This document shows, one piece after another, positions 10,169 through 21,275 of a stretch of 64,000 nt of DNA (position 1 is the first letter of the stretch; each line of letters opens with the position of its first letter). The notes under the pieces are model-generated. The model was not told the origin of the DNA. It did no database searches and saw nothing but the letters and a program-made list of their open reading frames with translations. Origin of the DNA: an uncultured Pseudovibrio sp. (lineage in GTDB: Bacteria; Pseudomonadota; Alphaproteobacteria; Rhizobiales; Stappiaceae); contig CANNAV010000005.1 in assembly GCA_947502585.1 (NCBI GenBank), forward strand, positions 1 to 64,000. The letters are read 5' to 3'. The position numbers were made by a program, and so were the translations under genes.

Positions 10169-11695
10169 TTAATGGTTAAACACTGCAGCGGCTGCTTGGG
10201 CGAGGCCCTTTGCATCAAGCGCGGCATTGTAGTTTTCGATAAGGGCACCTACGGACGCGGACGTCACGTCCAGCACTGCTGCTGGATAGATCCCGAAGAA
10301 TATTGTCAAAATGATCAGCGGCGTCAGAATCAGCTTCTCACGGCCCGTCAGATCCAGCATGGACTTAAGGCTTTCCTTATCTAACGCACCAAACACGACA
10401 CGGCGGTAAAGGAACAAAGCGTAAGCAGCAGACAGAATCACACCAGTCGCAGCGAAGAACGCCACCCAGGTGTTCACCTGGAACACACCAATCATTGTCA
10501 GGAACTCACCCACAAAACCGGCAGTGCCTGGCAGACCAACATTTGCCATGGTGAAGATCATGAACGCCACCGCATAACGAGGCATGTTGTTCACAAGGCC
10601 GCCATAGGCCGAAATCTTACGGGTATGCATCCGGTCATAGATCACTCCAACACACAGGAACAGTGCGCCGGAGATAAGACCGTGTGCCAGCATCATGAAG
10701 ATCGCACCCTCAATCCCCTGCGCATTGGCAGAGAAGATTCCCATAGTCACGAAGCCCATATGAGCAACGGATGAGTAAGCAATCAGCTTCTTGATGTCTT
10801 CCTGCGCCAGCGCCACCAGTGAGGTATAGATGATCGCCACAACAGACAGTGTAAAGATGAACGGTGCGAACATATCGCTGGCGATCGGGAACATTGGCAA
10901 TGAGAACCGTAGGAACCCATAGCCACCCATCTTCAGCAGGATAGCAGCCAGAACAACAGAACCAGCAGTCGGCGCTTCCACATGAGCATCTGGTAACCAG
11001 GTGTGAACCGGCCACATGGGCATCTTCACTGCAAAGCTTGCAAAGAAGGCCAGCCACAACCACGTCTGCATCGCAGGCGGAAACTCGCTCTCATTCAGAA
11101 GAGTTGGAATATCCAGCGTACCGGCCTGCCAGTACATGGCCATGATGGCCGCCAGCATCAGCACGGAACCGAGCAAGGTGTACAGGAAGAACTTGTAACT
11201 AGCATAAACGCGGCGCGGACCGCCCCAGACACCGATAATCAGGAACATCGGAATGAGGCCAGCTTCAAAGAACACGTAGAACAGAACCAAATCCAGCGAA
11301 CAGAACACACCGATCATCAGTGTTTCAAGTACGAGGAAAGCGATCATGTATTCCTTGACACGGTTCTGAATACTCTCCCAGCTCGCAAGAATACACAGCG
11401 GCATAAGGAAAGTCGTCAGGATCACAAACAGCATGGAAATGCCGTCAACACCCATGTGGTAGGTGAAGGTGTCACCAAACCAGTTGTGCTTCTCTACCAT
11501 CTGGAAGCCTGGGTTCTCGTTGGTGAACCCACCCCAGATGAACAACGAAACGATAAATGTGAAACTCGTTGTAATCAGCGCAACACGCCGAATATTCGTT
11601 TTCGCATCTGGATCATCTCCCCGCACCAGCAGTATGAAGAATACACCGATCAGTGGGAGAAATGTTGTGATGGAAAGGATGGACCAGTCGTTCAT
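10169..11695 (-). CDS. nuoM: NADH-quinone oxidoreductase subunit M
   Basis: An Mrp-type antiporter-like proton-channel subunit of complex I. 508 residues and about 14 transmembrane helices. Family marks are [18 protein letters not shown] (conserved helix 5 glutamate), [27 protein letters not shown], and [18 protein letters not shown]. Its ATG overlaps the nuoL stop by one base (TAATG), so translation is likely coupled by reinitiation. Confidence 0.96.
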   Translation of the reverse strand: MNDWSILSITTFLPLIGVFFILLVRGDDPDAKTNIRRVALITTSFTFIVSLFIWGGFTNENPGFQMVEKHNWFGDTFTYHMGVDGISMLFVILTTFLMPLCILASWESIQNRVKEYMIAFLVLETLMIGVFCSLDLVLFYVFFEAGLIPMFLIIGVWGGPRRVYASYKFFLYTLLGSVLMLAAIMAMYWQAGTLDIPTLLNESEFPPAMQTWLWLAFFASFAVKMPMWPVHTWLPDAHVEAPTAGSVVLAAILLKMGGYGFLRFSLPMFPIASDMFAPFIFTLSVVAIIYTSLVALAQEDIKKLIAYSSVAHMGFVTMGIFSANAQGIEGAIFMMLAHGLISGALFLCVGVIYDRMHTRKISAYGGLVNNMPRYAVAFMIFTMANVGLPGTAGFVGEFLTMIGVFQVNTWVAFFAATGVILSAAYALFLYRRVVFGALDKESLKSMLDLTGREKLILTPLIILTIFFGIYPAAVLDVTSASVGALIENYNAALDAKGLAQAAAAVFNH

Positions 11696-13674
11696 TAATG
11701 AACTCCTCCACCGGAGAACATGGCCAGGGTTACGAAGAAGGCAACCCCGATCAACATGGCGAATGCGTAGTGATAGATGTAGCCAGACTGCAGGCGAACA
11801 ACCCAGCCGGTAACCTGCTGAACGCGAGAGGCAACACCGTCAGGACCAAGCCCGTCAATCACAGTGCCGTCACCGCGCTTCCAAAGGAAGTGACCAAGAG
11901 CAAGGGAAGGTCTCACGAACAGGAAGTCATAAAGCTCATCAAAGTACCACTTGTTCAGGAGGAACAGGTACAGAGGCTTATGACGCTCTGCCAGAGCCTT
12001 CGGCATATCTGGTCTAACGATGTAGAAGAGGTAAGCGACTATAAAGCCGCCGATCATGGCAAGAGTTGGAGAAAGAGCAACCAACCAATGCACGTTATGC
12101 ATTTCCTCAATCACAGCCAGCTCGCTGTTCGCACCACCAAAAACACTCTTCCAGAAGTGCGCGTAATCATGGCCCATGAATGCTTCTTTGAACACCATGC
12201 CAGCAAACAGCGCACCAACAGACAGAAGGATCAATGGAACAAGCATCACCCAAGGGCTTTCATGGATGTGTTTCATCACATCAACTGAAGCCCGAGGTTT
12301 TCCATGAAACGTCATGAATACCAGACGCCAGCTGTAAAAGCTCGTCAGCAATGCGGCCAATACAGTCGCCCAGTAGGCATAGCTGGCAAAAATGTTATCT
12401 CCAACATATGCAGCTTCTATGATTGCATCTTTGGAAACAAAACCAGCTGTTCCGATACCGATGAACGGTATACCAAAGCCGGTCAGAGCCAATGTGCCGA
12501 TCATCATGGTCCAGTAGGTCCATGGGATGTGCTTTCGAAGTCCGCCCATCTTACGCATGTCCTGCTCGTCGGAAACCGCATGGATAACGGAACCGGCGCA
12601 AAGGAACAACAGCGCCTTGAAGAACGCGTGTGTGAACAGGTGGAAGATACCGACACCAAACGCACCAACCCCCAGCGCCACGAACATATACCCCAACTGA
12701 GAACAGGTGGAATATGCAATCACGCGCTTGATGTCGTTCTGCACACAGCCAATGGTCGCTGCAAAAAAGGCAGTCGTTGCACCAAAGAAGGTCACAACAA
12801 CCAGTGCCGTTGGCGCAAGTTCAAAGAGTGGCGAAAGACGCGCAACCATGAACACACCAGCCGTCACCATGGTCGCTGCGTGGATCAGCGCGGAAACAGG
12901 CGTTGGGCCTTCCATCGCATCCGGCAACCAGGTATGAAGCAGGAACTGAGCTGATTTACCCATGGCGCCCATGAAGAGCAGCAGACAAACAACTGTCAGC
13001 GCTGTTTCAGGCATCAACTCATACCCAAGGAAGTTCAGAACAGACTCCTTGCCCTCAAGAAGCGAAGGACCGCTGCTGAAAATCGTTGTGAAGTCTATGG
13101 AACCATACAGGTAGAAAACGCCGAAGATACCCAGAGCAAAACCAAAGTCACCGACACGGTTGACGATGAATGCTTTCATCGCAGCCGCATTGGCAGAGGG
13201 TTTCTTGTACCAGAACCCGATCAACAGGTAGGATGCCAGGCCAACGCCTTCCCAGCCAAAGAACATTTGCAGCAAATCATCAGAGGTGACCAGCGCCAGC
13301 ATTGAGAAGGTAAAGAAGGACAGGTAAGCAAAGAACCGCGGACGATGCGGATCGTGGTGCATGTACCCGATTGAGTAAATGTGAACCAGGCAGGAAACGG
13401 AGTTTACAACCACCAGCATCACTGCGGTGAGTGTATCAACACGGATTGTCCAGTTAACCGACAGATCCCCGGAGGTGATCCAGCGGAAAATTGTCACAAT
13501 CTGCGTGCTCTCCGACCCAAGGCCGTATTGAAAGAACACCACCCATGACAAAAGGGCTGCGACAATCATGAAGCCGCTGGTTATGTACTCGCTGGCTTTG
13601 ACCCCAAGCCGGTTGCCGAACGTTCCGACAATCAGGAAGCCAAGCAACGGCAGAAAAACGATTGCTGAAAACAT
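11695..13674 (-). CDS. nuoL: NADH-quinone oxidoreductase subunit L
   Basis: The distal antiporter-like subunit of complex I, carrying the long lateral helix that lies along the membrane arm. 659 residues. The proton-channel motifs [53 protein letters not shown] and [16 protein letters not shown] are all present. The C-terminal extension after about residue 480 holds the lateral helix and a final transmembrane helix. Seven bases separate it from nuoK. Confidence 0.96.
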   Translation of the reverse strand: MFSAIVFLPLLGFLIVGTFGNRLGVKASEYITSGFMIVAALLSWVVFFQYGLGSESTQIVTIFRWITSGDLSVNWTIRVDTLTAVMLVVVNSVSCLVHIYSIGYMHHDPHRPRFFAYLSFFTFSMLALVTSDDLLQMFFGWEGVGLASYLLIGFWYKKPSANAAAMKAFIVNRVGDFGFALGIFGVFYLYGSIDFTTIFSSGPSLLEGKESVLNFLGYELMPETALTVVCLLLFMGAMGKSAQFLLHTWLPDAMEGPTPVSALIHAATMVTAGVFMVARLSPLFELAPTALVVVTFFGATTAFFAATIGCVQNDIKRVIAYSTCSQLGYMFVALGVGAFGVGIFHLFTHAFFKALLFLCAGSVIHAVSDEQDMRKMGGLRKHIPWTYWTMMIGTLALTGFGIPFIGIGTAGFVSKDAIIEAAYVGDNIFASYAYWATVLAALLTSFYSWRLVFMTFHGKPRASVDVMKHIHESPWVMLVPLILLSVGALFAGMVFKEAFMGHDYAHFWKSVFGGANSELAVIEEMHNVHWLVALSPTLAMIGGFIVAYLFYIVRPDMPKALAERHKPLYLFLLNKWYFDELYDFLFVRPSLALGHFLWKRGDGTVIDGLGPDGVASRVQQVTGWVVRLQSGYIYHYAFAMLIGVAFFVTLAMFSGGGVH

Positions 13675-13681
13675 CCGCCCC

Positions 13682-13990
13682 TCAGCCTTTCATCATATTG
13701 ATGTCTTCCACGGCAATAGAGCCGCGGTTACGGAAGTAAACAACCAGAATAGCAAGGCCAATGGCCGCCTCTGCTGCTGCAACGGTAAGGACCAGGAGCG
13801 CAAAGATCTGACCAACCATATCCTGCATGAAGTAGGAAAATGCCACCAGGTTGATATTGACTGCGAGCAGTAACAGCTCGATAGACATCAGGATCACGAT
13901 TACGTTCTTCCGGTTGAGAAAGATGCCAAATATCCCGATGGTGAATAGGATCGCTGCGACCCCGAGATAGTGCGCTATGCCAATTTCCAT
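13682..13990 (-). CDS. nuoK: NADH-quinone oxidoreductase subunit K
   Basis: A small three-helix membrane subunit of complex I, homologous to MrpC. 102 residues is the standard length. Two buried acidic residues expected for proton transfer are visible, in [18 protein letters not shown] and [16 protein letters not shown]. It starts with [23 protein letters not shown] and lies 112 bases downstream of nuoJ, the largest gap in this half of the operon. Confidence 0.96.
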   Translation of the reverse strand: MEIGIAHYLGVAAILFTIGIFGIFLNRKNVIVILMSIELLLLAVNINLVAFSYFMQDMVGQIFALLVLTVAAAEAAIGLAILVVYFRNRGSIAVEDINMMKG

Positions 13991-14102
13991 GGGCGCCTCT
14001 CAGTGCTCCCCGTGTTCAATTCAAATTCCGCAGAACGCACCTTCTGGTGGAAGGTTGTTTCTACGGCACGAATTAATGATGAAGACCCGCTGTAAACGCG
14101 CC

Positions 14103-14717
14103 TTACAACCCCTTGCCTCTCTCAACTTTGACCACTTCGATCGAAGTTTCAGGACGACGGGCAACCTGCTCAGAGATGTTCTGACGGCGTACGCCCGGCT
14201 TATGGCGGAGGGTCAATACAATCGCTCCAATCATTGCAACCAGCAGCACCAGTCCAGAAACCTGGAACCAGTAAATGTAGCGGGTGTAAAGCAATTCACC
14301 GATAGCGGCGATATTTTGTGTCTGCTCAACAGGTGGTGTCGGGGCGGCCCCTTCACCTAACATGCCAGGAGCGATGTACCAGCCACTGGCAACCATCAAA
14401 AGCTCCACCAGCAGAATTGCACCAACCAGTGCACCGACCGGCAAATACTGCAAGAACCCCTGACGTATTTCGGCAAAGTCAACATCCAGCATCATGACCA
14501 CGAAGAGGAACAGCACCATGACCGCACCCACGTAGACAACAACCAGAAGCATCGCCAGATACTCGGCACCAATCAGCACAAACAACCCGGCCGCATTAAA
14601 GAAGCACAGGATGAGGAACAGCACTGAGTGAACCGGATTGCGAGATGCAATCACCATGAAGGCAGAGGCCACCGCAAGTGCGGCAAACAGATAGAAAAAC
14701 AGGGCCTGCAAAACCAT
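14103..14717 (-). CDS. nuoJ: NADH-quinone oxidoreductase subunit J
   Basis: A five-helix membrane subunit of complex I. The 204 residues include the conserved YVGAVMVLFLFVVMMLDV helix, where a pi-bulge is expected from known structures. A variable proline-rich loop follows (residues about 115-140), then the last helix and a basic tail. It is 75 bases from nuoI. No unusual features. Confidence 0.95.
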   Translation of the reverse strand: MVLQALFFYLFAALAVASAFMVIASRNPVHSVLFLILCFFNAAGLFVLIGAEYLAMLLVVVYVGAVMVLFLFVVMMLDVDFAEIRQGFLQYLPVGALVGAILLVELLMVASGWYIAPGMLGEGAAPTPPVEQTQNIAAIGELLYTRYIYWFQVSGLVLLVAMIGAIVLTLRHKPGVRRQNISEQVARRPETSIEVVKVERGKGL

Positions 14718-14792
14718 TTTTAGGTTGCCTTTGTCCTATTGTCTTGCCCGGTCAGTGCAACGCCCTAACCGGACACAATCCACTCCCGTTAC

Positions 14793-15281
14793 CTAACGGT
14801 ACGGAGCATCCAATCCGATATTGCGAGCGATCTCACGCTCCCAACGATCTCCATTAGCAAGCAGCTTGTTCTTGTCGTAGAACAGCTCTTCGCGCGTCTC
14901 GGTCGCAAATTCAAAGTTTGGTCCTTCCACGATCGCATCCACCGGACACGCTTCCTGACAAAACCCACAGTAAATGCACTTTGTCATGTCAATGTCGTAG
15001 CGAGTGGTACGGCGTGTCCCGTCATTACGGCGAGGTCCGGCTTCAATCGTAATAGCCTGCGCAGGGCAGATCGCTTCACACAGCTTACAAGCAATGCAGC
15101 GCTCTTCTCCATTCGGATACCGGCGCAAGGCGTGTTCACCGCGAAAACGCGGGCTTACAGCACCCTTCTCAAAGGGATAGTTAATCGTCGGCTTTGGCTT
15201 GAAAAAGTAACGCATGGCAAGAAAAAACGCCGATACGAACTCCTTCAAAAGCAACGACTTTGCGGCCTGTCCCAGTCCCAT
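14793..15281 (-). CDS. nuoI: NADH-quinone oxidoreductase subunit I
   Basis: The ferredoxin-like subunit of the complex I connecting arm that binds clusters N6a and N6b. Two CxxCxxCxxxCP motifs are intact: [12 protein letters not shown] and [12 protein letters not shown]. Starting at the internal ATG 15281 ([15 protein letters not shown]) gives 162 residues, the normal alphaproteobacterial length. The ATG at 15311 would add ten residues not usual in the family. The last residues DAPYR are the standard end. A 91-base non-coding gap follows the small gene at 15403. Confidence 0.95.
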   Translation of the reverse strand: MGLGQAAKSLLLKEFVSAFFLAMRYFFKPKPTINYPFEKGAVSPRFRGEHALRRYPNGEERCIACKLCEAICPAQAITIEAGPRRNDGTRRTTRYDIDMTKCIYCGFCQEACPVDAIVEGPNFEFATETREELFYDKNKLLANGDRWEREIARNIGLDAPYR

Positions 15282-15402
15282 AGCCTTTACAGCCCTTTCC
15301 TGATCGAACATGCCGCCGGCATGAAAGATCGATTACAATCCAGGAGAACCTGTGAGCACTTCGAAAAGTCATACAAGGTTCTCGTTACCCTTTCCTCTCG
15401 AA

Positions 15403-15639
15403 TTAAGGAGCAATGCCAGCTCCGGCGAGATATCCGATAATCGGAATCCCGATTATCGTCAGGGTAAAAATGACTTTGCGGATCGTCTGCTCCGCCTGCT
15501 CAACCCAACCTGTCTCAATTGGGTTGCGCTCTTTTTCTTTGTTGATGGCTGCCTCCATAAATCCAAGAAGGAGACGGAAGTTCAGCCATCCAAGGTAAAT
15601 TCCCATTACACCGCCGATTAACCCGGCGACGGAAATCAT
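15403..15639 (-). CDS. Unassigned two-helix membrane protein inside the nuo operon
   Basis: This 78-residue protein is embedded between nuoH and nuoI. It has a glycine-rich first hydrophobic segment (about residues 2-27, with [13 protein letters not shown]), a charged loop ([19 protein letters not shown]) and a second hydrophobic segment (about 55-76). Its ATG overlaps the nuoH stop by 4 bases (ATGA), so it is translated together with nuoH. I do not recognise a family. Its place between two genes of the membrane/connecting arm suggests a complex I accessory or assembly role, but that is inference. Confidence 0.75.
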   Translation of the reverse strand: MISVAGLIGGVMGIYLGWLNFRLLLGFMEAAINKEKERNPIETGWVEQAEQTIRKVIFTLTIIGIPIIGYLAGAGIAP

Positions 15640-16709
15640 GCTCCCAATCCACCCACTGGCGGGGTCCAGCCCATGAACATCAGCACGAAGGCCACGACGA
15701 ACACCATTGCCAGTGACAGCGGCAGGAAGACTTTCCAGCCCAGACGCATCAGCTGGTCATAGCGGTAACGCGGGACCATTGCTTTTGCCATGGAGATGAA
15801 GAAGAACACAAACAGAGACTTGAGCAGGAACCAGACGATGCCAGGCACCCATGTGAATGGCGCGATATCCAATGGAGGCAACCAGCCGCCCATGAACAGA
15901 ATGGTCATCAGGCCACACATTAAGGAGATCGCCACATACTCACCTAACATGAACATCATGTAAGGGGTAGATCCATATTCAACCATGAAGCCTGCAACCA
16001 GTTCCGATTCCGCTTCCGCAAGGTCGAATGGAGGACGGTTTGTTTCAGCAAGTGCGGAAACAAAGAACACCACGAACATCGGGAACAGTGGCAACCAGAA
16101 CCAGTTCAAAAAAGACAACCATGGAACGCCCAGCATGTGAGCAAGCCCGCGAGCCTGCTGCGCATAAACAATCTCGGAAAGGTTCAACGACCCTACGCAG
16201 AGCAGAACGGTCACGATCACAAAGCCGATAGACACTTCGTACGAAACCATCTGAGCTGCAGAACGCAGAGCTGAAAGGAACGGGTATTTGGAGTTGGAAG
16301 CCCAACCACCGATGATCACACCGTAAACTCCAAGGGAGCTGATCGCGAGCACATACAAAATACCCACGTTGATGTTCGCAATCACCCAGCCATCCGCAAC
16401 AGGCATAACCACCCATGCAGCAAGAGAGAGAACCACTGTAATCAGAGGTGCAAACAAAAACAGAACCTTATCCGATCCCGATGGGATCATGGGTTCTTTC
16501 AAAACGAATTTCAGAAGGTCCGCAAAACTCTGCAGCAAGCCCCAGGGGCCAACAACATTAGGACCACGACGGATCTGGACAGCAGCCCAGATCTTGCGGT
16601 CAGCGTATAGAATGTAAGCAACGATCAGCAGCAGCACGACCATCAGGAGTACGCTCTGAAAGAGCATGATGATCAGCGGCCAGCCATAATCCCAGAAAAA
16701 AGCTTCCAT
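15636..16709 (-). CDS. nuoH: NADH-quinone oxidoreductase subunit H
   Basis: The membrane subunit that joins the two arms of complex I and forms part of the quinone chamber. From the ATG at 16709 the protein is 357 residues with about 8-9 helices. Family motifs are [25 protein letters not shown], the acidic quinone-site loop [25 protein letters not shown], and [21 protein letters not shown] at the end. An upstream in-frame ATG (16757) lies inside nuoG and is rejected because GGGGACGGTGAGC precedes 16709 and [14 protein letters not shown] is a normal start. Confidence 0.96.
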   Translation of the reverse strand: MEAFFWDYGWPLIIMLFQSVLLMVVLLLIVAYILYADRKIWAAVQIRRGPNVVGPWGLLQSFADLLKFVLKEPMIPSGSDKVLFLFAPLITVVLSLAAWVVMPVADGWVIANINVGILYVLAISSLGVYGVIIGGWASNSKYPFLSALRSAAQMVSYEVSIGFVIVTVLLCVGSLNLSEIVYAQQARGLAHMLGVPWLSFLNWFWLPLFPMFVVFFVSALAETNRPPFDLAEAESELVAGFMVEYGSTPYMMFMLGEYVAISLMCGLMTILFMGGWLPPLDIAPFTWVPGIVWFLLKSLFVFFFISMAKAMVPRYRYDQLMRLGWKVFLPLSLAMVFVVAFVLMFMGWTPPVGGLGA

Positions 16710-16722
16710 GCTCACCGTCCCC

Positions 16723-18819
16723 TTATTCCGCCGCCTCAGCTCGGCGCTGCATAGCAAGTGCAGAACACTCGGCCATCACCGCTGAAGCCCGGGCAATCGG
16801 GTTGGTTAGATAAAAATCACTGAATGCCTGTGCGAAACCGGCACCATTCATATCACCACCGCGCACGGCAAGCCTGGAAATATCCGAAGCAACACCGGCT
16901 GCGATGCGATTTACATTCGCCATATGAGGAACTGCCTGGGCAACAGCATTGCGCAACTGCGCAAAACTGTTGAAGGGAAGCGGCTTACCAAGTGCACCGG
17001 AAAGCGCACGAATGATCGCCCAGTCCTCACGCGCATCCCCTGGAGGGAATGCGGCCCGGTTTGTAAGCTGTACACGGCCTTCCAGGTTTACAAAAGTTCC
17101 TGGTTTTTCGGTGTAAGCAGCCCCTGGCAGAATAACGTCAGCGCGGTGTGCACCGCGGTCACCATGGGTGCCAATGTAAACAATGAACGCATCCCCAAAG
17201 GAAGACATGTCCATTTCATCTGCACCAAGCAGGAACACAACATCAACGTCGCCCCTTGCAGCTGCTTCCTGAATACCACCGGTATCCAGACCGCCCTCAC
17301 CCGGAACAAGTCCGATATCCAGGCCACCAACGCGGCTGGCAGCAGTGTGCAGAACGTTAAAGCCATTCCACTCATCACTCACAGCGCCAACGTTCTCAGC
17401 AAGCCTGGCCGCAGCAGCCAGCACAGCGCCTCCGTCTTCACGGGTGATCGCTCCTTCACCAAGAATGATCATTGGTTTCCTAGCGCTTTTGAGAACATCA
17501 GCAAAGGCAGTCTTACCTGCTATAAGCTGTGCCAGAGTCTCCGTGCCTGCGCCAAGATGTTCCACGTCATAGGTCAGATCAACCGGCTCGCCAATCAAAC
17601 CAACCTTCAATGCACCGCGAGACCATATCTTGCGAATACGGGCATTAAGCACTGGTGCCTCAAGACGCGGATTAGCACCCACGATCAGAATTACATCAGC
17701 GTCCTCAATACCTTCTATGGATGAGTTAAACAGATACGTTGTACGTCCCAAAGATGGATCGAGCTGTGCGCCGTCCTGTCGGCAGTCCATGTTCACAGAC
17801 CCGATACTCTCCATGAGAGCCTTCAGCGCAAACATATCCTCAACACAGGCAAGGTCACCGGCGACCGCCGCAGTCTTCGCTCCGCCAGCCGCTTTCACCC
17901 TGGCCGCCACCGCGTTCAGAGCATCGGTCCAGCTCGCAGCTGCCAGCCTCCCGTTCTGCTTCACATACGGGCGATCCAGACGCTGTGTCTTCAGACCATC
18001 CCAGATGAATCGGGTTTTGTCGGAAATCCATTCCTCGTTCACCTCTTCATTGAGGCGTGGCATGATGCGCATGACTTCCCTGCCCCGTGTATCAACACGA
18101 ATAGCGGAGCCAAGAGCGTCCATCACATCAATGCTTTCTGTCTTCACCAGCTCCCATGGACGCGCGTTAAACTCGTAAGGGGCAGAAGTCAGAGCACCAA
18201 CCGGGCAAAGGTCAATCACGTTGCCCTGCATCTCAGAGGAAAGCGCTTTTTCCAGATAACTGGTAATTTCAGCATCCTCACCACGACCAATAAGGCCCAG
18301 ATCAGAAACGCCGGCAACTTCTGTCGTAAAGCGAATACAGCGCGTACAGTGAATGCAGCGTGTCATGATCGTCTTCACAAGCGGACCTATGTACTTATTT
18401 TCAACTGCACGCTTGTTTTCATAAAAACGCGAACCATCTACTCCGTAAGCCACAGCCTGATCCTGAAGATCACACTCACCGCCCTGGTCACAGATAGGGC
18501 AATCCAGCGGGTGGTTGATAAGGAGAAACTCCATCACACCTTCACGCGCTTTTTTCACCATTGGAGATTTTGTAAAAACCTCTGGTGGCTGGCCTTCTGG
18601 TCCCGGACGCAGATCGCGCACGCCCATTGCACAAGAGGCAACCGGTTTTGGCGGGCCACCCTTCACTTCCACAAGGCACATGCGACAGTTACCGGCTACG
18701 GAAAGCCGGCTATGAAAACAGAACCTGGGAATTTCCGCGCCGGCCTCTTCACAGGCCTGCATAATGGTGTAATCGGCAGGAACTTCAATTTCTTTGCCGT
18801 CGACGACAAGCTTGGTCAT
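16723..18819 (-). CDS. nuoG: NADH-quinone oxidoreductase subunit G
   Basis: The large iron-sulfur subunit of the peripheral arm. 698 residues. The N-terminal [2Fe-2S] domain has [15 protein letters not shown] and a fourth Cys in ASCAMG. The His-Cys3 cluster is [14 protein letters not shown], and a [4Fe-4S] set lies at [10 protein letters not shown] with [11 protein letters not shown]. The molybdopterin-oxidoreductase-like remainder lacks an obvious N7-type cluster. Its start overlaps the stop of the pentapeptide-repeat gene by 4 bases, an unusual upstream neighbour. Confidence 0.96.
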   Translation of the reverse strand: MTKLVVDGKEIEVPADYTIMQACEEAGAEIPRFCFHSRLSVAGNCRMCLVEVKGGPPKPVASCAMGVRDLRPGPEGQPPEVFTKSPMVKKAREGVMEFLLINHPLDCPICDQGGECDLQDQAVAYGVDGSRFYENKRAVENKYIGPLVKTIMTRCIHCTRCIRFTTEVAGVSDLGLIGRGEDAEITSYLEKALSSEMQGNVIDLCPVGALTSAPYEFNARPWELVKTESIDVMDALGSAIRVDTRGREVMRIMPRLNEEVNEEWISDKTRFIWDGLKTQRLDRPYVKQNGRLAAASWTDALNAVAARVKAAGGAKTAAVAGDLACVEDMFALKALMESIGSVNMDCRQDGAQLDPSLGRTTYLFNSSIEGIEDADVILIVGANPRLEAPVLNARIRKIWSRGALKVGLIGEPVDLTYDVEHLGAGTETLAQLIAGKTAFADVLKSARKPMIILGEGAITREDGGAVLAAAARLAENVGAVSDEWNGFNVLHTAASRVGGLDIGLVPGEGGLDTGGIQEAAARGDVDVVFLLGADEMDMSSFGDAFIVYIGTHGDRGAHRADVILPGAAYTEKPGTFVNLEGRVQLTNRAAFPPGDAREDWAIIRALSGALGKPLPFNSFAQLRNAVAQAVPHMANVNRIAAGVASDISRLAVRGGDMNGAGFAQAFSDFYLTNPIARASAVMAECSALAMQRRAEAAE

Positions 18820-19166
18820 GCGTTGGCATCCTCACCCTTAGCTTCTTGGGCTCGGTAAGCCTCAAGTAGCTCAGTCACTTCAATTCTATCGATGGTCATG
18901 CCCTTTAGCCGGCAGCTGTTCAATTGAGCGCCAGCCAGATTGACATTTTCAAGGATCAGTCCGGAAAGGTTGACTTTCTCGACTGACCATCCGGAAAGAT
19001 TTGCATCATATACAGACCAGCCTGAGAGATTAACGTCTTTGATGCGGCCACCTGACATGTTCACGTTGTTAAAGGTGCACCCGGACAGGACACAGTCACC
19101 ATACACTGAACCGGAAAGATCGCTTGCATTCACATCCAGACGTTTTTTCTCATTTCTGATCTTCAT
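18816..19166 (-). CDS. Pentapeptide-repeat protein inside the nuo operon
   Basis: A 116-residue soluble protein built of successive 10-residue blocks, roughly residues 10-91. Examples are [40 protein letters not shown] and [10 protein letters not shown]. The A/V-N-L-S-G pattern is the pentapeptide-repeat signature and predicts a right-handed quadrilateral beta-helix. It ends in [22 protein letters not shown], a helical cap. It lies between nuoF (3-base gap) and nuoG (ATGA overlap), so it is co-translated with two peripheral-arm subunits. No such subunit belongs to the 14 core subunits. The function is unknown; assembly or protection of the NADH module is a guess. Confidence 0.85.
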   Translation of the reverse strand: MKIRNEKKRLDVNASDLSGSVYGDCVLSGCTFNNVNMSGGRIKDVNLSGWSVYDANLSGWSVEKVNLSGLILENVNLAGAQLNSCRLKGMTIDRIEVTELLEAYRAQEAKGEDANA

Positions 19167-19169
19167 CTC

Positions 19170-20471
19170 TTACTCCGCTGCAATCTTGTCGGTCGGTGTA
19201 CGCTGTGCAGTAACGTACTGGTCGATCCGGCTTTCAATCACAGGGCGGAAATTCTTGATCAAACCCTGAATAGGCCATGCAGCTGCATCACCAAGCGCAC
19301 AGATAGTATGACCTTCCACCTGCTTAGTCACTTTGAAAAGCATATCAATTTCATCGTAAGAACTCTCACCCTTGACCATCCGCTCCATCACGCGCCACAT
19401 CCAGCCCGTACCTTCACGGCACGGCGTACACTGACCGCAGCTTTCGTGCTTGTAAAAGTAGGACAGACGGGCAATCGCTTTGATGATGTCCGTGGAGTTG
19501 TCCATCACGATCACGGCAGCTGTACCCAGGGAAGAACCAACTTTTCGTAAACCGTCAAAGTCCATCCTGGCCTCACGGATCTCTTCCCCTTTCACACAGG
19601 GAACAGAGGACCCACCCGGAATAACCGCCAGCAGATTGTCCCAGCCGCCGCGGATGCCACCGCAGTGCTTTTCAATCAGTTCCTTGAAGGAAATGCCCAT
19701 CGCTTCTTCAACGGTACAAGGCTTGTTCACGTGTCCCGAAACACAGAACAGCTTGGTACCCGCATTGTTTTCACGACCAATGCCGGAGAACCATGCACCA
19801 CCACGCTTCAGAATAGTCGGCGCAACAGCAATGGATTCCACGTTGTTCACTGTGGTTGGGCAGCCGTAAATCCCCATGTTCGCAGGGAACGGAGGCTTCA
19901 GACGCGGCTGACCTTTTTTACCCTCTAAGCTTTCCAGCAGCGCAGTTTCCTCACCGCAGATATAAGCCCCAGCACCGTGGTGCACGTAGATATCAAAGTC
20001 GTAGCCATTCTTGTTATTCTTGCCGATCAGGCCAGCATCATAAGCCTGATCAATCGCAGCCTGCAGGCGTTCACGTTCACGAATGAACTCACCGCGCACG
20101 TAGATATAGGCAGCAATAGCACCCATCGAAAAACCAGCAAGCAAGCACCCCTCAACCAGATGATGAGGATCATGACGCATGATTTCCCGGTCTTTACAGG
20201 TGCCCGGCTCGGACTCATCGGCGTTGACCACCAGATAGGCCGGACGGCCATCACTTTCCTTCGGCATGAAGGACCACTTCAGACCTGTCGGAAAACCCGC
20301 ACCACCACGACCACGAAGACCGGAAGTCTTCATCTCATCTATGATCCAGTCGCGACCTTTTTCAATAATGTCTTTGGTACCGGACCATGATCCGCGCTGA
20401 CGTGCCCCTTCGAGCCCCCAGTCATGCAGACCATAGATATTGGTGAAGATACGATCAGAATCGTTCAGCAT
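19170..20471 (-). CDS. nuoF: NADH-quinone oxidoreductase subunit F
   Basis: The NADH- and FMN-binding subunit, entry point for electrons. 433 residues. The NADH/FMN glycine-rich region is [19 protein letters not shown] (about 52-70) with [18 protein letters not shown] second glycine-rich segment is [20 protein letters not shown]. The N3 [4Fe-4S] ligands are in [15 protein letters not shown] and [11 protein letters not shown] 3-base gap to nuoE and a 3-base gap to the pentapeptide gene place all three on one transcript. Confidence 0.97.
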   Translation of the reverse strand: MLNDSDRIFTNIYGLHDWGLEGARQRGSWSGTKDIIEKGRDWIIDEMKTSGLRGRGGAGFPTGLKWSFMPKESDGRPAYLVVNADESEPGTCKDREIMRHDPHHLVEGCLLAGFSMGAIAAYIYVRGEFIRERERLQAAIDQAYDAGLIGKNNKNGYDFDIYVHHGAGAYICGEETALLESLEGKKGQPRLKPPFPANMGIYGCPTTVNNVESIAVAPTILKRGGAWFSGIGRENNAGTKLFCVSGHVNKPCTVEEAMGISFKELIEKHCGGIRGGWDNLLAVIPGGSSVPCVKGEEIREARMDFDGLRKVGSSLGTAAVIVMDNSTDIIKAIARLSYFYKHESCGQCTPCREGTGWMWRVMERMVKGESSYDEIDMLFKVTKQVEGHTICALGDAAAWPIQGLIKNFRPVIESRIDQYVTAQRTPTDKIAAE

Positions 20472-20474
20472 CGC

Positions 20475-21275
20475 TTACCCCTCACCCTTCGCTTTGGCTT
20501 CCAGAGCCTTGCGGCGGATCTCCATGAACTCCGCAACGCCAGCCTCAGCCGGACGTGGAACACCGGTATAACCAGCACCGCCAGTATTCAGAGCAGCACC
20601 TGCATGGTGCCGCGACGCAGCGTCGGAACCGTCCACAATCACAGCTTCCTGAGGAGCACCTTTTGTGCTGTCTTCAATATTCAGTAATGTAGTTGGACCA
20701 CCCTCCGGTGCCGCGAAAATTCGGTCAACACCCTGAGGGCCCGGCAGAACCGGCTTCCCGCCTGCGATATCATCAAGAAGCTTTTCAAACTTCTCAACAT
20801 CCAGATCCTCATAGAAATCCTTGAAGATCTGCACCATCGGCGCATTTACACAAGCACCAAGGCACTCAACCTCTTCCCAGGAGAAGTTTCCATCCTCGGA
20901 AAGGGTATGAGGTGTCCTGGAAATTTTACTCTTACATACTTTGATAAGCTCCTCAGAACCGCGCAGCTGACACGGAGTAGTGCCACACACCTGAATGTGT
21001 GCCTTCTTACCCACCGGCTGAAGCTGGAACATGGTGTAAAAGGTTACTACTTCCAGAACGCGGATATGTGGCATACCGAGCATCTCCGCGACAACGCGGA
21101 TTGCAGGCTCGGTCACCCAACCGACCTGTTCCTGAGCGCGCCACAGAACAGGCACGACAGCAGATGCCTGGCGCCCCTCCGGATAACGCTCAATAACCTT
21201 TTTTACCCACTCCAGATTTTCCTTAGTGAATTCAAAAGATTCAGGCTGTTCGTTATGAAGACGACGCACTGACAT
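20475..21275 (-). CDS. nuoE: NADH-quinone oxidoreductase subunit E with C-terminal extension
   Basis: A thioredoxin-like [2Fe-2S] (N1a) subunit of the NADH module. Four cluster cysteines are seen in CGTTPC and CLGAC. The core ends near residue 170, but the protein continues to 266 residues with a low-complexity tail rich in Ala, Gly and Glu (about residues 172-266), ending in a charged helix [18 protein letters not shown]. Such tails occur in other alphaproteobacterial NuoE proteins. Its ATG overlaps the nuoD stop by one base. Confidence 0.95.
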   Translation of the reverse strand: MSVRRLHNEQPESFEFTKENLEWVKKVIERYPEGRQASAVVPVLWRAQEQVGWVTEPAIRVVAEMLGMPHIRVLEVVTFYTMFQLQPVGKKAHIQVCGTTPCQLRGSEELIKVCKSKISRTPHTLSEDGNFSWEEVECLGACVNAPMVQIFKDFYEDLDVEKFEKLLDDIAGGKPVLPGPQGVDRIFAAPEGGPTTLLNIEDSTKGAPQEAVIVDGSDAASRHHAGAALNTGGAGYTGVPRPAEAGVAEFMEIRRKALEAKAKGEG

